DNA of 64,000 nucleotides from Polynucleobacter sp. MWH-Spelu-300-X4 (GCF_018687515.1 NZ_CP061294.1:1488001-1552000), one strand, 5' to 3'; positions 48,112 to 63,310 are shown, counted from the stretch's first letter. Numbers and translations: made by a program. Notes: generated by a model from the letters alone, not told the origin.

Positions 48112-49208
48112 TGAGTCAATCCACCTTAAATCACTTCAAAGATCAAATTCTTGAAGCAAGCGCATCAAAAAATGTTTTACGCATTACTGGCTCTGGGTCA
48201 AAAGATTGGTATGGCAATAATTTAAAAGGCACGCCACTTCCAACAAAAGATTACCAAGGGATTATTGATTACCAACCCGATGAATTAGTCATTACAGTTA
48301 AAGCAGGCACTTCACTTAAAGAAGTGGAATCTGCTTTATCTGAAAAAAATCAACAATTCGCATTTGAGCCCCCTCGTCTTGATGGCGCAACCATTGGCGG
48401 CATGATCTGCTCTGGATTAGCAGGCCCAGGAAGAGCTAGCGTTGGAGGATTAAGAGACTTTGTTCTTGGCGCCAACATCATGGATGGTCAAGGTCAAATC
48501 ATGAATTTTGGTGGTACCGTCATGAAGAACGTAGCCGGATATGATGTCTCTCGCCTGCTACCAGGGTCCCTTGGAACCTTGGCATTACTTCTTGATGTAT
48601 CTATTAAAGTCTTACCGAAACCCGCTGCAAGCGCGACACTTCACGTTAGCATCGAACAAGGTAAAGCGATTGCCTTAATTAATCAACTAGCCAGTCAACC
48701 ATGGCCCATTAATGCGAGCTGCTGGATTGGCGAAGCTGTGGGCACGCTATATTTAAGATTAAGCGGTGCTAAGGCGGCAGTTCAAACAGCCATCACATCA
48801 TTTAAAAAAGAATATGGCATGCAACTATTAGATGATGAAGCGGCTCACATTTTTTGGGATAGCATTAGAGACCAAAAGCATGACTGGTTCAAAAATAATT
48901 CTGAAAAGCCACTCTGGCGTCTAGCCATTCCTTCAACAGCAGCGCCATTAAAACTAGCGGGTGAAACCCTTGTCGAGTGGCATGGTGGACAGCGCTGGTG
49001 GAAAGGTGAAATTGCCAGCCAAGAAATCAAGGCCCTCGCTAGATCACTAGATGGCCACGCTAGCATTTTTAAAGCTTCTGCCAAAACAAGTGATATGTTT
49101 AGCTCGCTAAAAGATAACCCGTTAACAGCTGCGTTAGCTCCGATTGAAGAGCGCCTCAGAAAATCATTCGATCCTCACGGTGTATTTGCAACAGAAAGAC
49201 TTATCTAA
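48111..49208 (+). CDS. glcE: Glycolate oxidase subunit GlcE (FAD-binding)
   Basis: GlcE is the second flavin subunit of glycolate oxidase. From the ATG at 48111 the protein has 365 residues, with a PCMH FAD-binding half (about 1-175, showing ATIGGMICSGLAGPGR, VGGLRDFVLG and MKNVAGYDVSRL) and a shorter C-terminal domain than GlcD. GGAG 9 bases upstream and the one-base overlap with the glcD stop (TAATG) decide this start. The open frame that begins at 48042 overlaps glcD. glcF follows after 1 base. Confidence 0.94.
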   Translation: MSQSTLNHFKDQILEASASKNVLRITGSGSKDWYGNNLKGTPLPTKDYQGIIDYQPDELVITVKAGTSLKEVESALSEKNQQFAFEPPRLDGATIGGMICSGLAGPGRASVGGLRDFVLGANIMDGQGQIMNFGGTVMKNVAGYDVSRLLPGSLGTLALLLDVSIKVLPKPAASATLHVSIEQGKAIALINQLASQPWPINASCWIGEAVGTLYLRLSGAKAAVQTAITSFKKEYGMQLLDDEAAHIFWDSIRDQKHDWFKNNSEKPLWRLAIPSTAAPLKLAGETLVEWHGGQRWWKGEIASQEIKALARSLDGHASIFKASAKTSDMFSSLKDNPLTAALAPIEERLRKSFDPHGVFATERLI

Positions 49209-49209
49209 A

Positions 49210-50478
49210 ATGCAAACAGAACTAGCTCCCCAACTTGCTGGAACACCGGAAGGTCAAACTGCGCAAGCTATTCTCAATAAGTGTGTTCACTGCGGCTTTT
49301 GCACAGCGACTTGCCCCACATATCAACTACTTGGCGATGAATTAGATGGCCCAAGAGGTCGCATTTATTTAATCAAACAAATTGCGGAAGGCAAACCTGC
49401 CACCGAAAAAACAAGGTTACATTTAGACAGATGCTTAACTTGTAGAAATTGTGAAAGCACTTGCCCAAGTGGGGTTGATTACGGGCACCTCATTGATATA
49501 GGGCGCAAATGGGCGGAAGAACAAACTAAACCAAGACCATTTATCGAGCGCACCATAAGAAAAATACTAGCAAGTGGACTAACCAATAAACCATTATTCG
49601 ATAACGGCATGCGCTTAGGTAGACTGCTTAAACCATTGATGCCCGCCGTTATTAAAAGCAAAATACCCACAGGAAAACATCCTGGCACTCGACCAACCCT
49701 TGGTAAAAACAAAACAAAAATGCTCTTGCTCGAAGGTTGCGTTCAACCAGGCATGCTTCCTAATATCAATAACGCCACTATTCGAGTCATGCATCGCTTA
49801 GGCGTAGATGTTTTATCCGCATCTAAAGCAGGCTGCTGTGGCGCACTCAAATACCATCTCAATGAACAAACTGCAGGACTTGATGATATGCGTCGAAATA
49901 TTGATGCGTGGTGGCCTTTTATTACAGGCGAAGCACCTGAATGCCAAGGTCAAAAAGTCGAGGCAATTCTTATGAATGCTTCAGGGTGTGGCGTCACAGT
50001 CAAAGAATATGGTCACCTTCTTAAAGATGATCCTCAATATGCTGAGAAAGCAAAAACAGTCTCAACGCTTTGCAAAGATTTAATTGAAGTTATTCCCAAT
50101 TACAGTAAACAGTTAAAAGGACTACTTGGTTCATTCAATAAAAAACTGGTTTATCACCCTCCCTGCACACTACAACATGGTCAAAAAATTAAAGGTGTCC
50201 TAGAGAGTTTTTTAGAAGAACTAGGTATACATACAGAGCTTTGTAAAGATAGCCACCTTTGCTGCGGCTCTGCGGGGACTTATTCAGTACTTCAACCCAA
50301 GTTATCAAAAAAATTAAAAGAACAAAAATTAAACAATCTATTAAATGCTGTGGGTGAGAATGGCGCAGAACGAATTGTGTCCGCTAATATTGGTTGCATT
50401 ACCCATTTGCAAAATAACCAAACTCCTGTTGAGCACTGGATTGAACTCATTGATACCTCATTAGGAAACAATCATTAA
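49210..50478 (+). CDS. glcF: Glycolate oxidase iron-sulfur subunit GlcF
   Basis: GlcF passes electrons from the flavin subunits to the quinone pool. From the ATG at 49210 the protein has 422 residues with two 4Fe-4S ferredoxin motifs, CVHCGFCTATCP (Cys25/28/31/35) and CLTCRNCESTCP (Cys75/78/81/85). Two CCG-type cysteine motifs follow, AGCCGALKYH and HLCCGSAGTY. The longer open frame starting at 49144 would overlap the glcE end and adds a non-conserved leader. Confidence 0.95.
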   Translation: MQTELAPQLAGTPEGQTAQAILNKCVHCGFCTATCPTYQLLGDELDGPRGRIYLIKQIAEGKPATEKTRLHLDRCLTCRNCESTCPSGVDYGHLIDIGRKWAEEQTKPRPFIERTIRKILASGLTNKPLFDNGMRLGRLLKPLMPAVIKSKIPTGKHPGTRPTLGKNKTKMLLLEGCVQPGMLPNINNATIRVMHRLGVDVLSASKAGCCGALKYHLNEQTAGLDDMRRNIDAWWPFITGEAPECQGQKVEAILMNASGCGVTVKEYGHLLKDDPQYAEKAKTVSTLCKDLIEVIPNYSKQLKGLLGSFNKKLVYHPPCTLQHGQKIKGVLESFLEELGIHTELCKDSHLCCGSAGTYSVLQPKLSKKLKEQKLNNLLNAVGENGAERIVSANIGCITHLQNNQTPVEHWIELIDTSLGNNH

Positions 50479-50481
50479 TTT

Positions 50482-51195
50482 ATGAGTTCCATCCATGAAA
50501 ACCTGAATGCCGTTAAAGAACAAATCTCAGCAGCAGCGAAGGCTGCTGGGCGCTCACCCAATGAAATTAATTTATTGGCCGTATCCAAGACATTTCCTCC
50601 AGAAGATATTAGAGAGGCCCATCAATGGGGACAAAGAATGTTTGGAGAAAATTACGTTCAAGAAGGCGTTCAAAAAATTGGCGACTTAAAAGACTTAAGA
50701 GCTGATATTGAATGGCACTTCATTGGCCCAATTCAGAGCAATAAATCTCGGGATGTTGCGGAACATTTTGATTGGGTACACAGCATTGACCGCCTCAAAA
50801 TTGCACAAAGACTTAATGATCAACGCCCAGATCATTTGCCACCTTTAAACGTTTGCATACAAGTTAATATCAGCGGTGAAGAAAGTAAAAGTGGCATTCA
50901 GCCAAGTGAAGTTGTAAATCTATGTTTAGCTATCGCCCATATGCCCAAACTCAAGTTGCGTGGCTTGATGAGTATCCCCGAACCCACAGACAATGAGGCA
51001 GAACAAAAAGAATCACACCGTGCTTTATTTACAATTTTTCGCAATTTAAAAGAAAACCCAGAAATTCAGAAATTACCGGTGCAATTAGATACGCTTTCTA
51101 TGGGCATGTCCTCCGATATGACCGCAGCCATTTCAGAAGGTAGTACGATGGTACGTATTGGCACAGCAATATTTGGCAAAAGAACCTATTTATGA
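50482..51195 (+). CDS. YggS/PLPBP family pyridoxal-phosphate homeostasis protein
   Basis: The 237-residue protein is a single-domain TIM-barrel PLP binder. Lys36 in LLAVSKTFPP forms the internal aldimine, and HFIGPIQSNKS and GLMSIPEP are typical of the family. These proteins help keep free PLP at safe levels and affect amino-acid pools; no catalytic reaction is known. It starts 3 bases after glcF, and its stop overlaps the proC start by 4 bases (ATGA). The yggS-proC pairing is widespread. Confidence 0.93.
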   Translation: MSSIHENLNAVKEQISAAAKAAGRSPNEINLLAVSKTFPPEDIREAHQWGQRMFGENYVQEGVQKIGDLKDLRADIEWHFIGPIQSNKSRDVAEHFDWVHSIDRLKIAQRLNDQRPDHLPPLNVCIQVNISGEESKSGIQPSEVVNLCLAIAHMPKLKLRGLMSIPEPTDNEAEQKESHRALFTIFRNLKENPEIQKLPVQLDTLSMGMSSDMTAAISEGSTMVRIGTAIFGKRTYL

Positions 51196-52040
51196 CATCT
51201 CTTTCAAATTTAAAAATTAGCTTTATCGGCGGCGGCAATATGGCTAGCGCGCTTATTGGCGGCCTCATTAATCAGGGAGCTAAGGCTTCAAATATTTTTG
51301 TAGCAGATCCATTTGAAGGCACTCGGGCACGTTTAAAAACAGAATTTAATATTGCCTCAAAAGAAAGTATTTCAGCTTTATCAGAACAAATTAAAACTTC
51401 TGATGTTCTGGTTTTAGCCGTTAAACCACAGCAATTTAAAGAAGCTGCCGCAGAACTAAAATCTACTCTTGAAACTTCAGAGAAAAAACCTCTTTGCTTA
51501 AGTGTTGCGGCAGGTATTCGCACGCAAGACATGGGTAGATGGTTAAACCATCAACGTCTCATTAGAGCCATGCCTAATACTCCCGCACTCATTGGCCAAG
51601 GTATGACTGGCTTATATGCCAGCAAAGACGCTAGCAAGGAAGACCGACTGAATGCGGAAAATATTTGTTTGGCCGTTGGAAAAATCACTTGGGTTGATGA
51701 CGAAAAGCAAATTGATGACATTACAGCCGTATCAGGTAGTGGCCCAGCTTATGTTTTCGCATTTCTAGAAGCCCTAGAGAGTGCAGGCGTTGCGCAAGGA
51801 CTAACGCCTGAGCAGGCTCGCTTATTGGCATCTCAAACCGTTATAGGGGCTGCCACCTTAGCGACCCAATCAACAGAAACACCCGCAGTCTTAAGAGAAA
51901 GAGTGACCTCTAAAGGTGGCACCACTTACGCTGCGCTACAAGTTCTTGAGAAAAAACAATGGGCTGCCATTTTAGGAGAGGCCATTGCTGCAGCAAGCGC
52001 GCGCGGACAAGAAATGGGTGAAGAGTTTGGCAAAGACTAA
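51192..52040 (+). CDS. proC: Pyrroline-5-carboxylate reductase
   Basis: ProC reduces pyrroline-5-carboxylate to proline with NAD(P)H. The 282-residue protein has the nucleotide-binding IGGGNMASAL (12-21), MPNTPALIGQGMTG, GSGPAYVFAFLEAL and the C-terminal signature TSKGGTTYAAL. It is translationally coupled to yggS. It converges on ubiA with a 10-base gap and no clear terminator. Confidence 0.97.
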   Translation: MTSLSNLKISFIGGGNMASALIGGLINQGAKASNIFVADPFEGTRARLKTEFNIASKESISALSEQIKTSDVLVLAVKPQQFKEAAAELKSTLETSEKKPLCLSVAAGIRTQDMGRWLNHQRLIRAMPNTPALIGQGMTGLYASKDASKEDRLNAENICLAVGKITWVDDEKQIDDITAVSGSGPAYVFAFLEALESAGVAQGLTPEQARLLASQTVIGAATLATQSTETPAVLRERVTSKGGTTYAALQVLEKKQWAAILGEAIAAASARGQEMGEEFGKD

Positions 52041-52050
52041 ACAGTCTTTA

Positions 52051-52899
52051 TTAGGAAACTGCGATCGCTATAAATAAGCAAGCTCCCAACCAATTATTTT
52101 GCTTAAAAGCTTGGAAGCATTTAGCTCGATCGCGCGTTTTCACCAACCGATAATAATGCGTAACTAAAACAAGGCCCAAACTCCAGAAAACCCAAAAAGC
52201 GCTTGAGAAATTTAACCGAATAGCCAAATAAGCAAAGCCGCTAAATAGCAACAAATAGCACAACATAATTGCTAAAACTTCATATCTACCAAAAGTAATA
52301 GCAGAAGTTTTCATACCTAATTTCAGATCATCATTTTTATCAACCATGGCATAGGCTGTGTCATAAGCAATTGCCCAAGCGATGTTGGCAAAAAATAATA
52401 CCCAAGAATATCCAGGGATTTCATTTTGAACTGCCGCAAAAGACATGGGTATACCGAATGAAAACGCAACGCCTAGAACTGCCTGGGGAATTGAAAAAAA
52501 TCTTTTTGAGAATGGGTAAATAATGGCAACAAACAATGCCGGCACTGATAATAATTTCGTATAAGTATTTAACGGTGTAATTAATAAAAAAGCTAAGGCA
52601 GCTAAAACTCCTGCAACAGCAAGAGCCTCCCACGACTTAATTCTGCCGGAAGTAACAGGCCTTTCCTTGGTTCTTTCGACATGTAAATCAAAACCCCTAT
52701 CGGCATAATCATTGATAGCGCAACCCGCACTTCTCATCAAGAATGTGCCAATAACAAAAATAGAAAAATATAAAAAGCTCGGATGGCGATCGGTAGCGAG
52801 CCACAAACCCCACAAGGTTGGCCATAAGACCAATAGGGTTCCAACAGGTTTATCAAATCGAATAAGAGATAAATAAGCAGCTATTTTTGTACGTATCAT
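52051..52899 (-). CDS. ubiA: 4-hydroxybenzoate polyprenyltransferase
   Basis: UbiA attaches the polyprenyl tail to 4-hydroxybenzoate in ubiquinone synthesis. The 282-residue membrane protein has about eight hydrophobic helices. It shows the two Asp-rich Mg-diphosphate motifs, NDYADRGFD (63-71) and DKNDD (187-191), preceded by YDTAYAMV. It starts 12 bases after the recG stop and may share its transcript. Confidence 0.96.
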   Translation of the reverse strand: MIRTKIAAYLSLIRFDKPVGTLLVLWPTLWGLWLATDRHPSFLYFSIFVIGTFLMRSAGCAINDYADRGFDLHVERTKERPVTSGRIKSWEALAVAGVLAALAFLLITPLNTYTKLLSVPALFVAIIYPFSKRFFSIPQAVLGVAFSFGIPMSFAAVQNEIPGYSWVLFFANIAWAIAYDTAYAMVDKNDDLKLGMKTSAITFGRYEVLAIMLCYLLLFSGFAYLAIRLNFSSAFWVFWSLGLVLVTHYYRLVKTRDRAKCFQAFKQNNWLGACLFIAIAVS

Positions 52900-52911
52900 A
52901 GGTAGAGCATA

Positions 52912-54981
52912 TCAAGCTTTTATGTAATCAATCTTATGGCCCAACCAACGATTTAAATGTTTAACCACCAAATCGGGATGTTGCGCCAACAATCTAGCTG
53001 ATAAATCTTTGGTTTTTTCAATCAAACCATGTTCTTGTTGCAAATCCACAAAACGTAACATGGTGTCGCCCGATTGTTTGGCGCCCAATAATTCTCCAGG
53101 CCCACGCAGCGCTAAATCTTTCTCAGCGATTAAAAATCCATCCTGAATCTCTTTCACATTTTGCAATCTTTCTTTAGCAGCCATCGATAATTCATGCCCG
53201 TATAAAAGAATACAAACTGATTGGGCTGAACCTCGACCAACTCGCCCTCTCAATTGGTGTAGCTGAGAGTAACCAAAGCGTTCAGCATGCTCAATAATCA
53301 TCAATGAGGCATTAGGCACATCAACACCAACCTCTATCACGGTTGTTGCCACTAGGACTTTTATATCCCCAGATACAAAAGCTTGCATCACTGCATTTTT
53401 CTCATCCGACTTTAATCGGCCATGCACTAAACCAACTTTAATATTAGGCAAAGCTTGTTGGAGCGCTTGATGCGTATCAACAGCGGTCTGTAGCTGTAGA
53501 ACCTCAGACTCTTCAATTAACGGACAAACCCAATACACTTGAGTACCCTTATCAACTTCATGCATCAAACCAGCCACCACCTCATCACGCCGCTCACTTT
53601 TAACTAATTTTGTGATCACAGGCGTACGACCAGGAGGCAACTCATCAATAACAGACACTTCCAAATCAGCATAAAACGTCATCGCTAATGTTCTAGGTAT
53701 AGGTGTGGCAGACATCATTAATTGATGGCAATCAATTTCAACATCATCAATTTTTTGCTGAAGCTGGAGACGTTGCTTAACACCAAAACGATGTTGCTCA
53801 TCAACAATAACCAGCCCTAATTTGGAGAACTCAACACCGTCTTGTATAAGCGCATGAGTGCCAACAATTAACTGCCCCTCACCACTCGCCATCAGAGCTT
53901 GAGCCTCACGTTTTTCCTTAGCTTTTAAAGAGCCTGTTAACCACACAATTTGAATGCCTAATGGCTCTAACCAGGCTTTTAATTTTCTATAGTGCTGCTC
54001 AGCCAAGATTTCTGTTGGAGCCATGATGGCCGCCTGATAGCCATGATCAATACAGTGCATAGCCGCTAAAGCAGCCACAATCGTTTTGCCACTACCCACA
54101 TCCCCCTGCAGCAAACGGTTCATTGGATAAGGATTTGATAAATCCCCCATAATTTCCTGCCAAACACGAACTTGAGCAGACGTTAGTTGAAAAGGTAGAT
54201 GAGATAAAAATTGACTCAAGATGCCATTAGGTCTTGGCTGCGGGTCCATTTGTACAGCACGTCTACTTAGACGTTTAGCTCTAGCCTGCTGTAAAGACAA
54301 TTGCTGCGCTAACAGTTCCTCTATCTGGATTCTGCGCCAAGTGGGGTGCGTCCGATTTTGAATAGACTCCATGTCATCCGTTTTGCTTGGATGATGCAAA
54401 GTTGTAATAGCACTCAACAAAGTAGGCAATGATTGATTCGGGAATATCTGATCAACCAAACTCTTAGGAAGAATTTCAGCCAACTGCGCTGTTAAATCAG
54501 GATCCTTTAAAGCGTTACTTATCGCTTTACGAATAGCTAGCTGACTCACACCAGCAATTGTTGAATAAATAGGCGTTAAAGTATTAGGTAAAGGCGCATC
54601 AGGCGCTACGGCTCTAACAGTGGGATGCACCATCTCAGGACCATAATAGCCTTCACGGACATCACCCCTCACCCTTAGATGCTGCCCAACAGCCATCTGC
54701 TTTTGTTGACTAGGGTAAAAATTTAGCCACCTCAGAAATAGCTCATTACCAGCATCATCGGCAATCACCACCAAAAGCTGTCTACGTGGCCTAAACATGA
54801 CATCTTGACGAATAACGTAACCCTGAACTTGAGCAGTTACCGCGCCAAATGCATGAATTACCTCTCCAATAGTTGATAATTTAGTCTCATCTTCATATCG
54901 AATAGGCAGGTGCAATGCGCAATCCAATGAGGAACGCAAACCTAACTTTTCAAGAGGAGTTGAACTGGATTTACTAACCAT
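52912..54981 (-). CDS. recG: ATP-dependent DNA helicase RecG
   Basis: RecG reverses stalled replication forks and migrates branched DNA. The 689-residue protein has an N-terminal wedge domain with an OB fold (about 45-125), Walker A GDVGSGKT (293-300), DEQH (394-397), the SATPIPRTLAM motif and a C-terminal helicase domain with QLRGRVGRG. Length is normal (E. coli 693). It diverges from queA with 32 bases between the starts. Confidence 0.97.
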   Translation of the reverse strand: MVSKSSSTPLEKLGLRSSLDCALHLPIRYEDETKLSTIGEVIHAFGAVTAQVQGYVIRQDVMFRPRRQLLVVIADDAGNELFLRWLNFYPSQQKQMAVGQHLRVRGDVREGYYGPEMVHPTVRAVAPDAPLPNTLTPIYSTIAGVSQLAIRKAISNALKDPDLTAQLAEILPKSLVDQIFPNQSLPTLLSAITTLHHPSKTDDMESIQNRTHPTWRRIQIEELLAQQLSLQQARAKRLSRRAVQMDPQPRPNGILSQFLSHLPFQLTSAQVRVWQEIMGDLSNPYPMNRLLQGDVGSGKTIVAALAAMHCIDHGYQAAIMAPTEILAEQHYRKLKAWLEPLGIQIVWLTGSLKAKEKREAQALMASGEGQLIVGTHALIQDGVEFSKLGLVIVDEQHRFGVKQRLQLQQKIDDVEIDCHQLMMSATPIPRTLAMTFYADLEVSVIDELPPGRTPVITKLVKSERRDEVVAGLMHEVDKGTQVYWVCPLIEESEVLQLQTAVDTHQALQQALPNIKVGLVHGRLKSDEKNAVMQAFVSGDIKVLVATTVIEVGVDVPNASLMIIEHAERFGYSQLHQLRGRVGRGSAQSVCILLYGHELSMAAKERLQNVKEIQDGFLIAEKDLALRGPGELLGAKQSGDTMLRFVDLQQEHGLIEKTKDLSARLLAQHPDLVVKHLNRWLGHKIDYIKA

Positions 54982-55013
54982 GTTTAGAATCTTAATGTTC
55001 CCATGGTATCGCG

Positions 55014-57205
<2,192 letters not shown>

Positions 57206-57234
57206 AATCCTCCTTTCTAATTGGAGGAAACAAA

Positions 57235-57555
57235 ATGTTTATTAGCAACGCTTACGCACAAGCCGCTGGAGCCGAAGGCGGTGGAATTATGGGCTTTTTG
57301 CCACTTATTTTAATGTTTGTGGTTTTGTACTTCGTCATGATTCGCCCGCAAATGAAACGTCAAAAAGAAGTGAAGAACATGTTAGACGCATTAGCAGTTG
57401 GCGATGAAGTTGTAACAGTTGGCGGATTAATGGGTAAAGTTACCTCTATCAAAGATCAATATCTTTCTGTGGAACTATTGCCAGGTACTGAAGTCAAAAT
57501 GCAAAGAAACGCTGTGACTGCAGTATTGCCAAAAGGCACGATCAAAGCTATTTAA
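57235..57555 (+). CDS. yajC: Preprotein translocase subunit YajC
   Basis: YajC associates with SecDF at the inner membrane. The 106-residue protein has a Gly-rich start, one membrane helix (about 22-40, ending in MIRPQMKRQKE) and a small cytoplasmic domain with the EVVTVGGLMGKV turn typical of the family. TTGGAGGAAAC before the ATG is one of the strongest ribosome sites in the window. It leads yajC-secD-secF. Confidence 0.96.
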   Translation: MFISNAYAQAAGAEGGGIMGFLPLILMFVVLYFVMIRPQMKRQKEVKNMLDALAVGDEVVTVGGLMGKVTSIKDQYLSVELLPGTEVKMQRNAVTAVLPKGTIKAI

Positions 57556-57566
57556 GAAAGTTACGT

Positions 57567-59423
57567 ATGAACCGTTACCCGCTGTGGAAGTACCTTGTTA
57601 TCGTCGTGGCACTTTTAATTGGCGCCATCTACACGCTCCCAAATTTTTTTGGGGAAGCGCCAGCTGTACAAATATCAGCGGGTAAAGCAACGGTTAAAGT
57701 TGATTTAGCCACTCAAGATAGAGTGGCTCAAATTTTGGCTGATGCCAATATTGAGAGTAAAGGCATTCAATTTGAGCGAGCTGGCAGCAATGGCACCATC
57801 AAAATTAGATTAACTAATACGGATAATCAGCTCAAAGCTAAAGATGTACTTCAAAAATCTTTAAACCCTGACAGCAATGACCCAACCTATGTTGTTGCTC
57901 TCAACTTAATCTCCAATACCCCAGCATGGCTTAACTCAATGGGTGCCATGCCGATGTATTTAGGCCTAGATTTACGTGGCGGCGTACATTTCTTATTACA
58001 AGTAGATATGCGTGGCGCGCTACAAAAGAAACTTGAAAGCTTAACGAGTGATACAAGAACGCAATTAAGAGAAAAATCTCTGCGTCACATGGGTATCGAG
58101 CGTCAAAACGATCAAATCGTCATCAAATTTTCAAACCAAGACGATGCCGCTGCAGCGAGATTATTGCTCAACAAAAATCTCGCTGATTTAGATTTCAATG
58201 TTGAAAGAGCTGCTGATGGCTTTAAGGTTATTGGTAAATTTAAGCAAAACGCAATTAAAGAAGTTCAAGAAAACGCTGTAAAGCAAAACATCACTACATT
58301 ACATAACCGCGTCAATGAACTAGGCGTTGCCGAACCAGTAATTCAACAACAGGGTCAAGACCGCATCATTGTTCAATTACCTGGCGTACAAGATACAGCT
58401 CGCGCAAAAGATATTATCGGCCGCACAGCAACACTTGAATCACGCTTAGCGGACCCAGTTAAAACATATTTACTTTCCGGAGAGACTCCACCCCCTGGCG
58501 CCGATATTTATAGAACAGGTGATGGCAGACAAGTTGTTTTTAAACGTTCTGTTATTTTCAGTGGTGACCGTATCACCAGCGCTTCAGCAGGATTTGACTC
58601 CAACCAACGTCCATCTGTGAACATCACACTAGACTCCGCTGGCGGCAGAGTGATGCAAGAAGTTACTCGTGAAAACATTGGCAAACCAATGGGTATGATT
58701 CTTTTTGAAAAAGGTCGTGGCGAAGTATTAACTGTTGCAACCATCCAAAGTGAATTTGGCTCTAAATTCCAAATCACAGGCCAGCCAAGTACTGAAAGCG
58801 CGAATGACTTAGCTCTATTACTCAGAGCTGGATCGCTAGCCGCCCCAATGGAAATTATTGAAGAACGTACGATTGGCCCAAGCCTTGGTGCAGATAACAT
58901 TGCTAAAGGTTTCAACTCTGTTATTTACGGCTTCTGTGCCATTGCTATTTTCATGATGGCCTACTACCTATTGTTTGGCTTCTTCTCGGTCATCGCATTG
59001 GCAGTTAATCTGTTCTTATTGGTTGCAATTCTGTCTATGCTACAAGCAACCTTAACCTTGCCTGGCATTGCCGCTATGGCACTTGCTCTAGGTATGGCAA
59101 TTGACTCTAACGTTCTAATTAATGAGCGTATTCGTGAAGAACTTAGAAATGGTGCAAGCCCACAAGCAGCAATTGCGGCTGGCTTCGAAAGAGCTTGGGG
59201 CACGATTCTTGACTCCAATATCACCACGCTTATCGCAGGCGTTGCCTTATTAGCATTTGGTTCAGGCCCAGTTAGAGGTTTTGCGGTCGTTCATAGTTTA
59301 GGCATTCTTACTTCGATGTTCTCTGCGGTATTTTTTGCTAGAGGTGTTGCAAACCTTTGGTATGGCCGTCAGAAGAAATTACAAAAACTATCTATTGGCC
59401 AAGTTTGGCGCCCAACTGAATAA
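57567..59423 (+). CDS. secD: Protein translocase subunit SecD
   Basis: SecD, with SecF, uses the proton gradient to pull exported proteins to the periplasmic side. The 618-residue protein has an N-terminal membrane helix (about 8-28), a large periplasmic domain beginning with LGLDLRGGVHF (132-142), and five C-terminal helices containing GMAIDSNVLI (509-518). It lies 11 bases after yajC and 14 before secF. Confidence 0.97.
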   Translation: MNRYPLWKYLVIVVALLIGAIYTLPNFFGEAPAVQISAGKATVKVDLATQDRVAQILADANIESKGIQFERAGSNGTIKIRLTNTDNQLKAKDVLQKSLNPDSNDPTYVVALNLISNTPAWLNSMGAMPMYLGLDLRGGVHFLLQVDMRGALQKKLESLTSDTRTQLREKSLRHMGIERQNDQIVIKFSNQDDAAAARLLLNKNLADLDFNVERAADGFKVIGKFKQNAIKEVQENAVKQNITTLHNRVNELGVAEPVIQQQGQDRIIVQLPGVQDTARAKDIIGRTATLESRLADPVKTYLLSGETPPPGADIYRTGDGRQVVFKRSVIFSGDRITSASAGFDSNQRPSVNITLDSAGGRVMQEVTRENIGKPMGMILFEKGRGEVLTVATIQSEFGSKFQITGQPSTESANDLALLLRAGSLAAPMEIIEERTIGPSLGADNIAKGFNSVIYGFCAIAIFMMAYYLLFGFFSVIALAVNLFLLVAILSMLQATLTLPGIAAMALALGMAIDSNVLINERIREELRNGASPQAAIAAGFERAWGTILDSNITTLIAGVALLAFGSGPVRGFAVVHSLGILTSMFSAVFFARGVANLWYGRQKKLQKLSIGQVWRPTE

Positions 59424-59437
59424 AAGGATTCAAGACC

Positions 59438-60415
59438 ATGGAATTTTTCCGCATCCGTCGTGACATTCCGTTTATGCGCCATGCTTTGGCGCTGAATATT
59501 GTCTCCGCATTAACTTTTGTTGCAGCTGTTTTCTTCTTAGCTTTTAAAGGCTTGCACCTATCCGTTGAATTTACAGGCGGCACGGTTATGGAGGTCAGCT
59601 ACTCTCAAGCAGCACCACTAGACTCTATTCGCTCAGACCTATCAAAACTTGGCTATCAGGATATTCAAGTACAAAACTTTGGCAGCTCTAAAGATGTACT
59701 TGTACGTTTACCTATTCAAAAAGATGCTACAGGCACCATCATCTCTTCCGCTCAACAAAGCGAACAAGTACTAAACACACTTAAAGCATCTAATGCAGAT
59801 GTTTCTTTAAAGCGCGTTGAATTTATTGGCCCACAAGTAGGTAAAGAACTAGCTACTGATGGCCTTCTCGCCCTTCTCTTTGTAGTATTAGGTATTGTTA
59901 TTTACCTATCCGTTCGATTTGAATGGAAATTCGCTCTAGCCGGCATCATCGCTAACTTACATGACGTGGTTATTATTCTAGGATTCTTCGCCTTCTTCCA
60001 ATGGGAATTTTCATTATCAGTACTAGCGGCGGTATTAGCAGTGCTTGGTTATTCAGTTAACGAATCAGTGGTTATCTTTGACCGTATTCGCGAAAACTTC
60101 CGTAAGTATAGAAAAATGGATACCGTTGCCATTATTGATAACGCGATCACAAGTACAACTAGCCGTACCATCATCACTCACGGCAGCACACAAATGATGG
60201 TTTTAGCCATGTTGTTATTTGGCGGTCCAACGCTTTACTATTTCTCTCTTGCTCTGACTATTGGTATTTTGTTTGGTATTTACTCTTCAGTTTTCGTTGC
60301 CGCAGCTCTTGCGATGTGGTTTGGCGTAAAACGTGAAGATTTACTCAAAGCTGAGGTTAAACAAGTGACCCCTACTGATAAACCTGAGGACCCCAACTTT
60401 GGAGCACAGGTATAA
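59438..60415 (+). CDS. secF: Protein translocase subunit SecF
   Basis: SecF is the partner of SecD in the export motor. The 325-residue protein has a first membrane helix (about 16-37), VEFTGGTV (43-50) at the start of the periplasmic part, and five further helices including GYSVNESVVIFDRIREN (204-220). It is the last gene of the queA-to-secF run, which ends at a strong bidirectional terminator 50 bases downstream. Confidence 0.97.
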   Translation: MEFFRIRRDIPFMRHALALNIVSALTFVAAVFFLAFKGLHLSVEFTGGTVMEVSYSQAAPLDSIRSDLSKLGYQDIQVQNFGSSKDVLVRLPIQKDATGTIISSAQQSEQVLNTLKASNADVSLKRVEFIGPQVGKELATDGLLALLFVVLGIVIYLSVRFEWKFALAGIIANLHDVVIILGFFAFFQWEFSLSVLAAVLAVLGYSVNESVVIFDRIRENFRKYRKMDTVAIIDNAITSTTSRTIITHGSTQMMVLAMLLFGGPTLYYFSLALTIGILFGIYSSVFVAAALAMWFGVKREDLLKAEVKQVTPTDKPEDPNFGAQV

Positions 60416-60464
60416 ATAACATGCTCATTTAAGATTGATAACAGACCAATCTACGAATTGAATC

Positions 60465-60497
60465 AATAAAAAAGCCCCTTTACGGGGCTTTTTTATT
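60465..60497. terminator. Bidirectional intrinsic terminator between secF and waaA
   Basis: Perfect 14-base arms AATAAAAAAGCCCC (60465-60478) and GGGGCTTTTTTATT (60484-60497) surround the loop TTTAC. Each strand reads a GC stem followed by six T. It ends both secF (plus) and waaA (minus), which converge here. Confidence 0.94.
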
Positions 60498-60512
60498 ACT
60501 TGCATCTCAGTA

Positions 60513-63238
<2,726 letters not shown>

Positions 63239-63310
63239 CTAAAAAATCACTTAAAACATGATTTTAGTCGTTCTCTAGACTTTCCCTGAAATTACTGTTT
63301 TTTCTTGAAA

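Noticed and set aside
58508..58915. 135-codon open frame on the minus strand within secD
   Set aside because: It is antisense to a well-conserved part of secD with no ribosome site or domain.
63243..63266. Second hairpin between purB and mnmA (AAAATCA with TGATTTT)
   Set aside because: It is a short AT-rich stem without a T-run, easily expected by chance.
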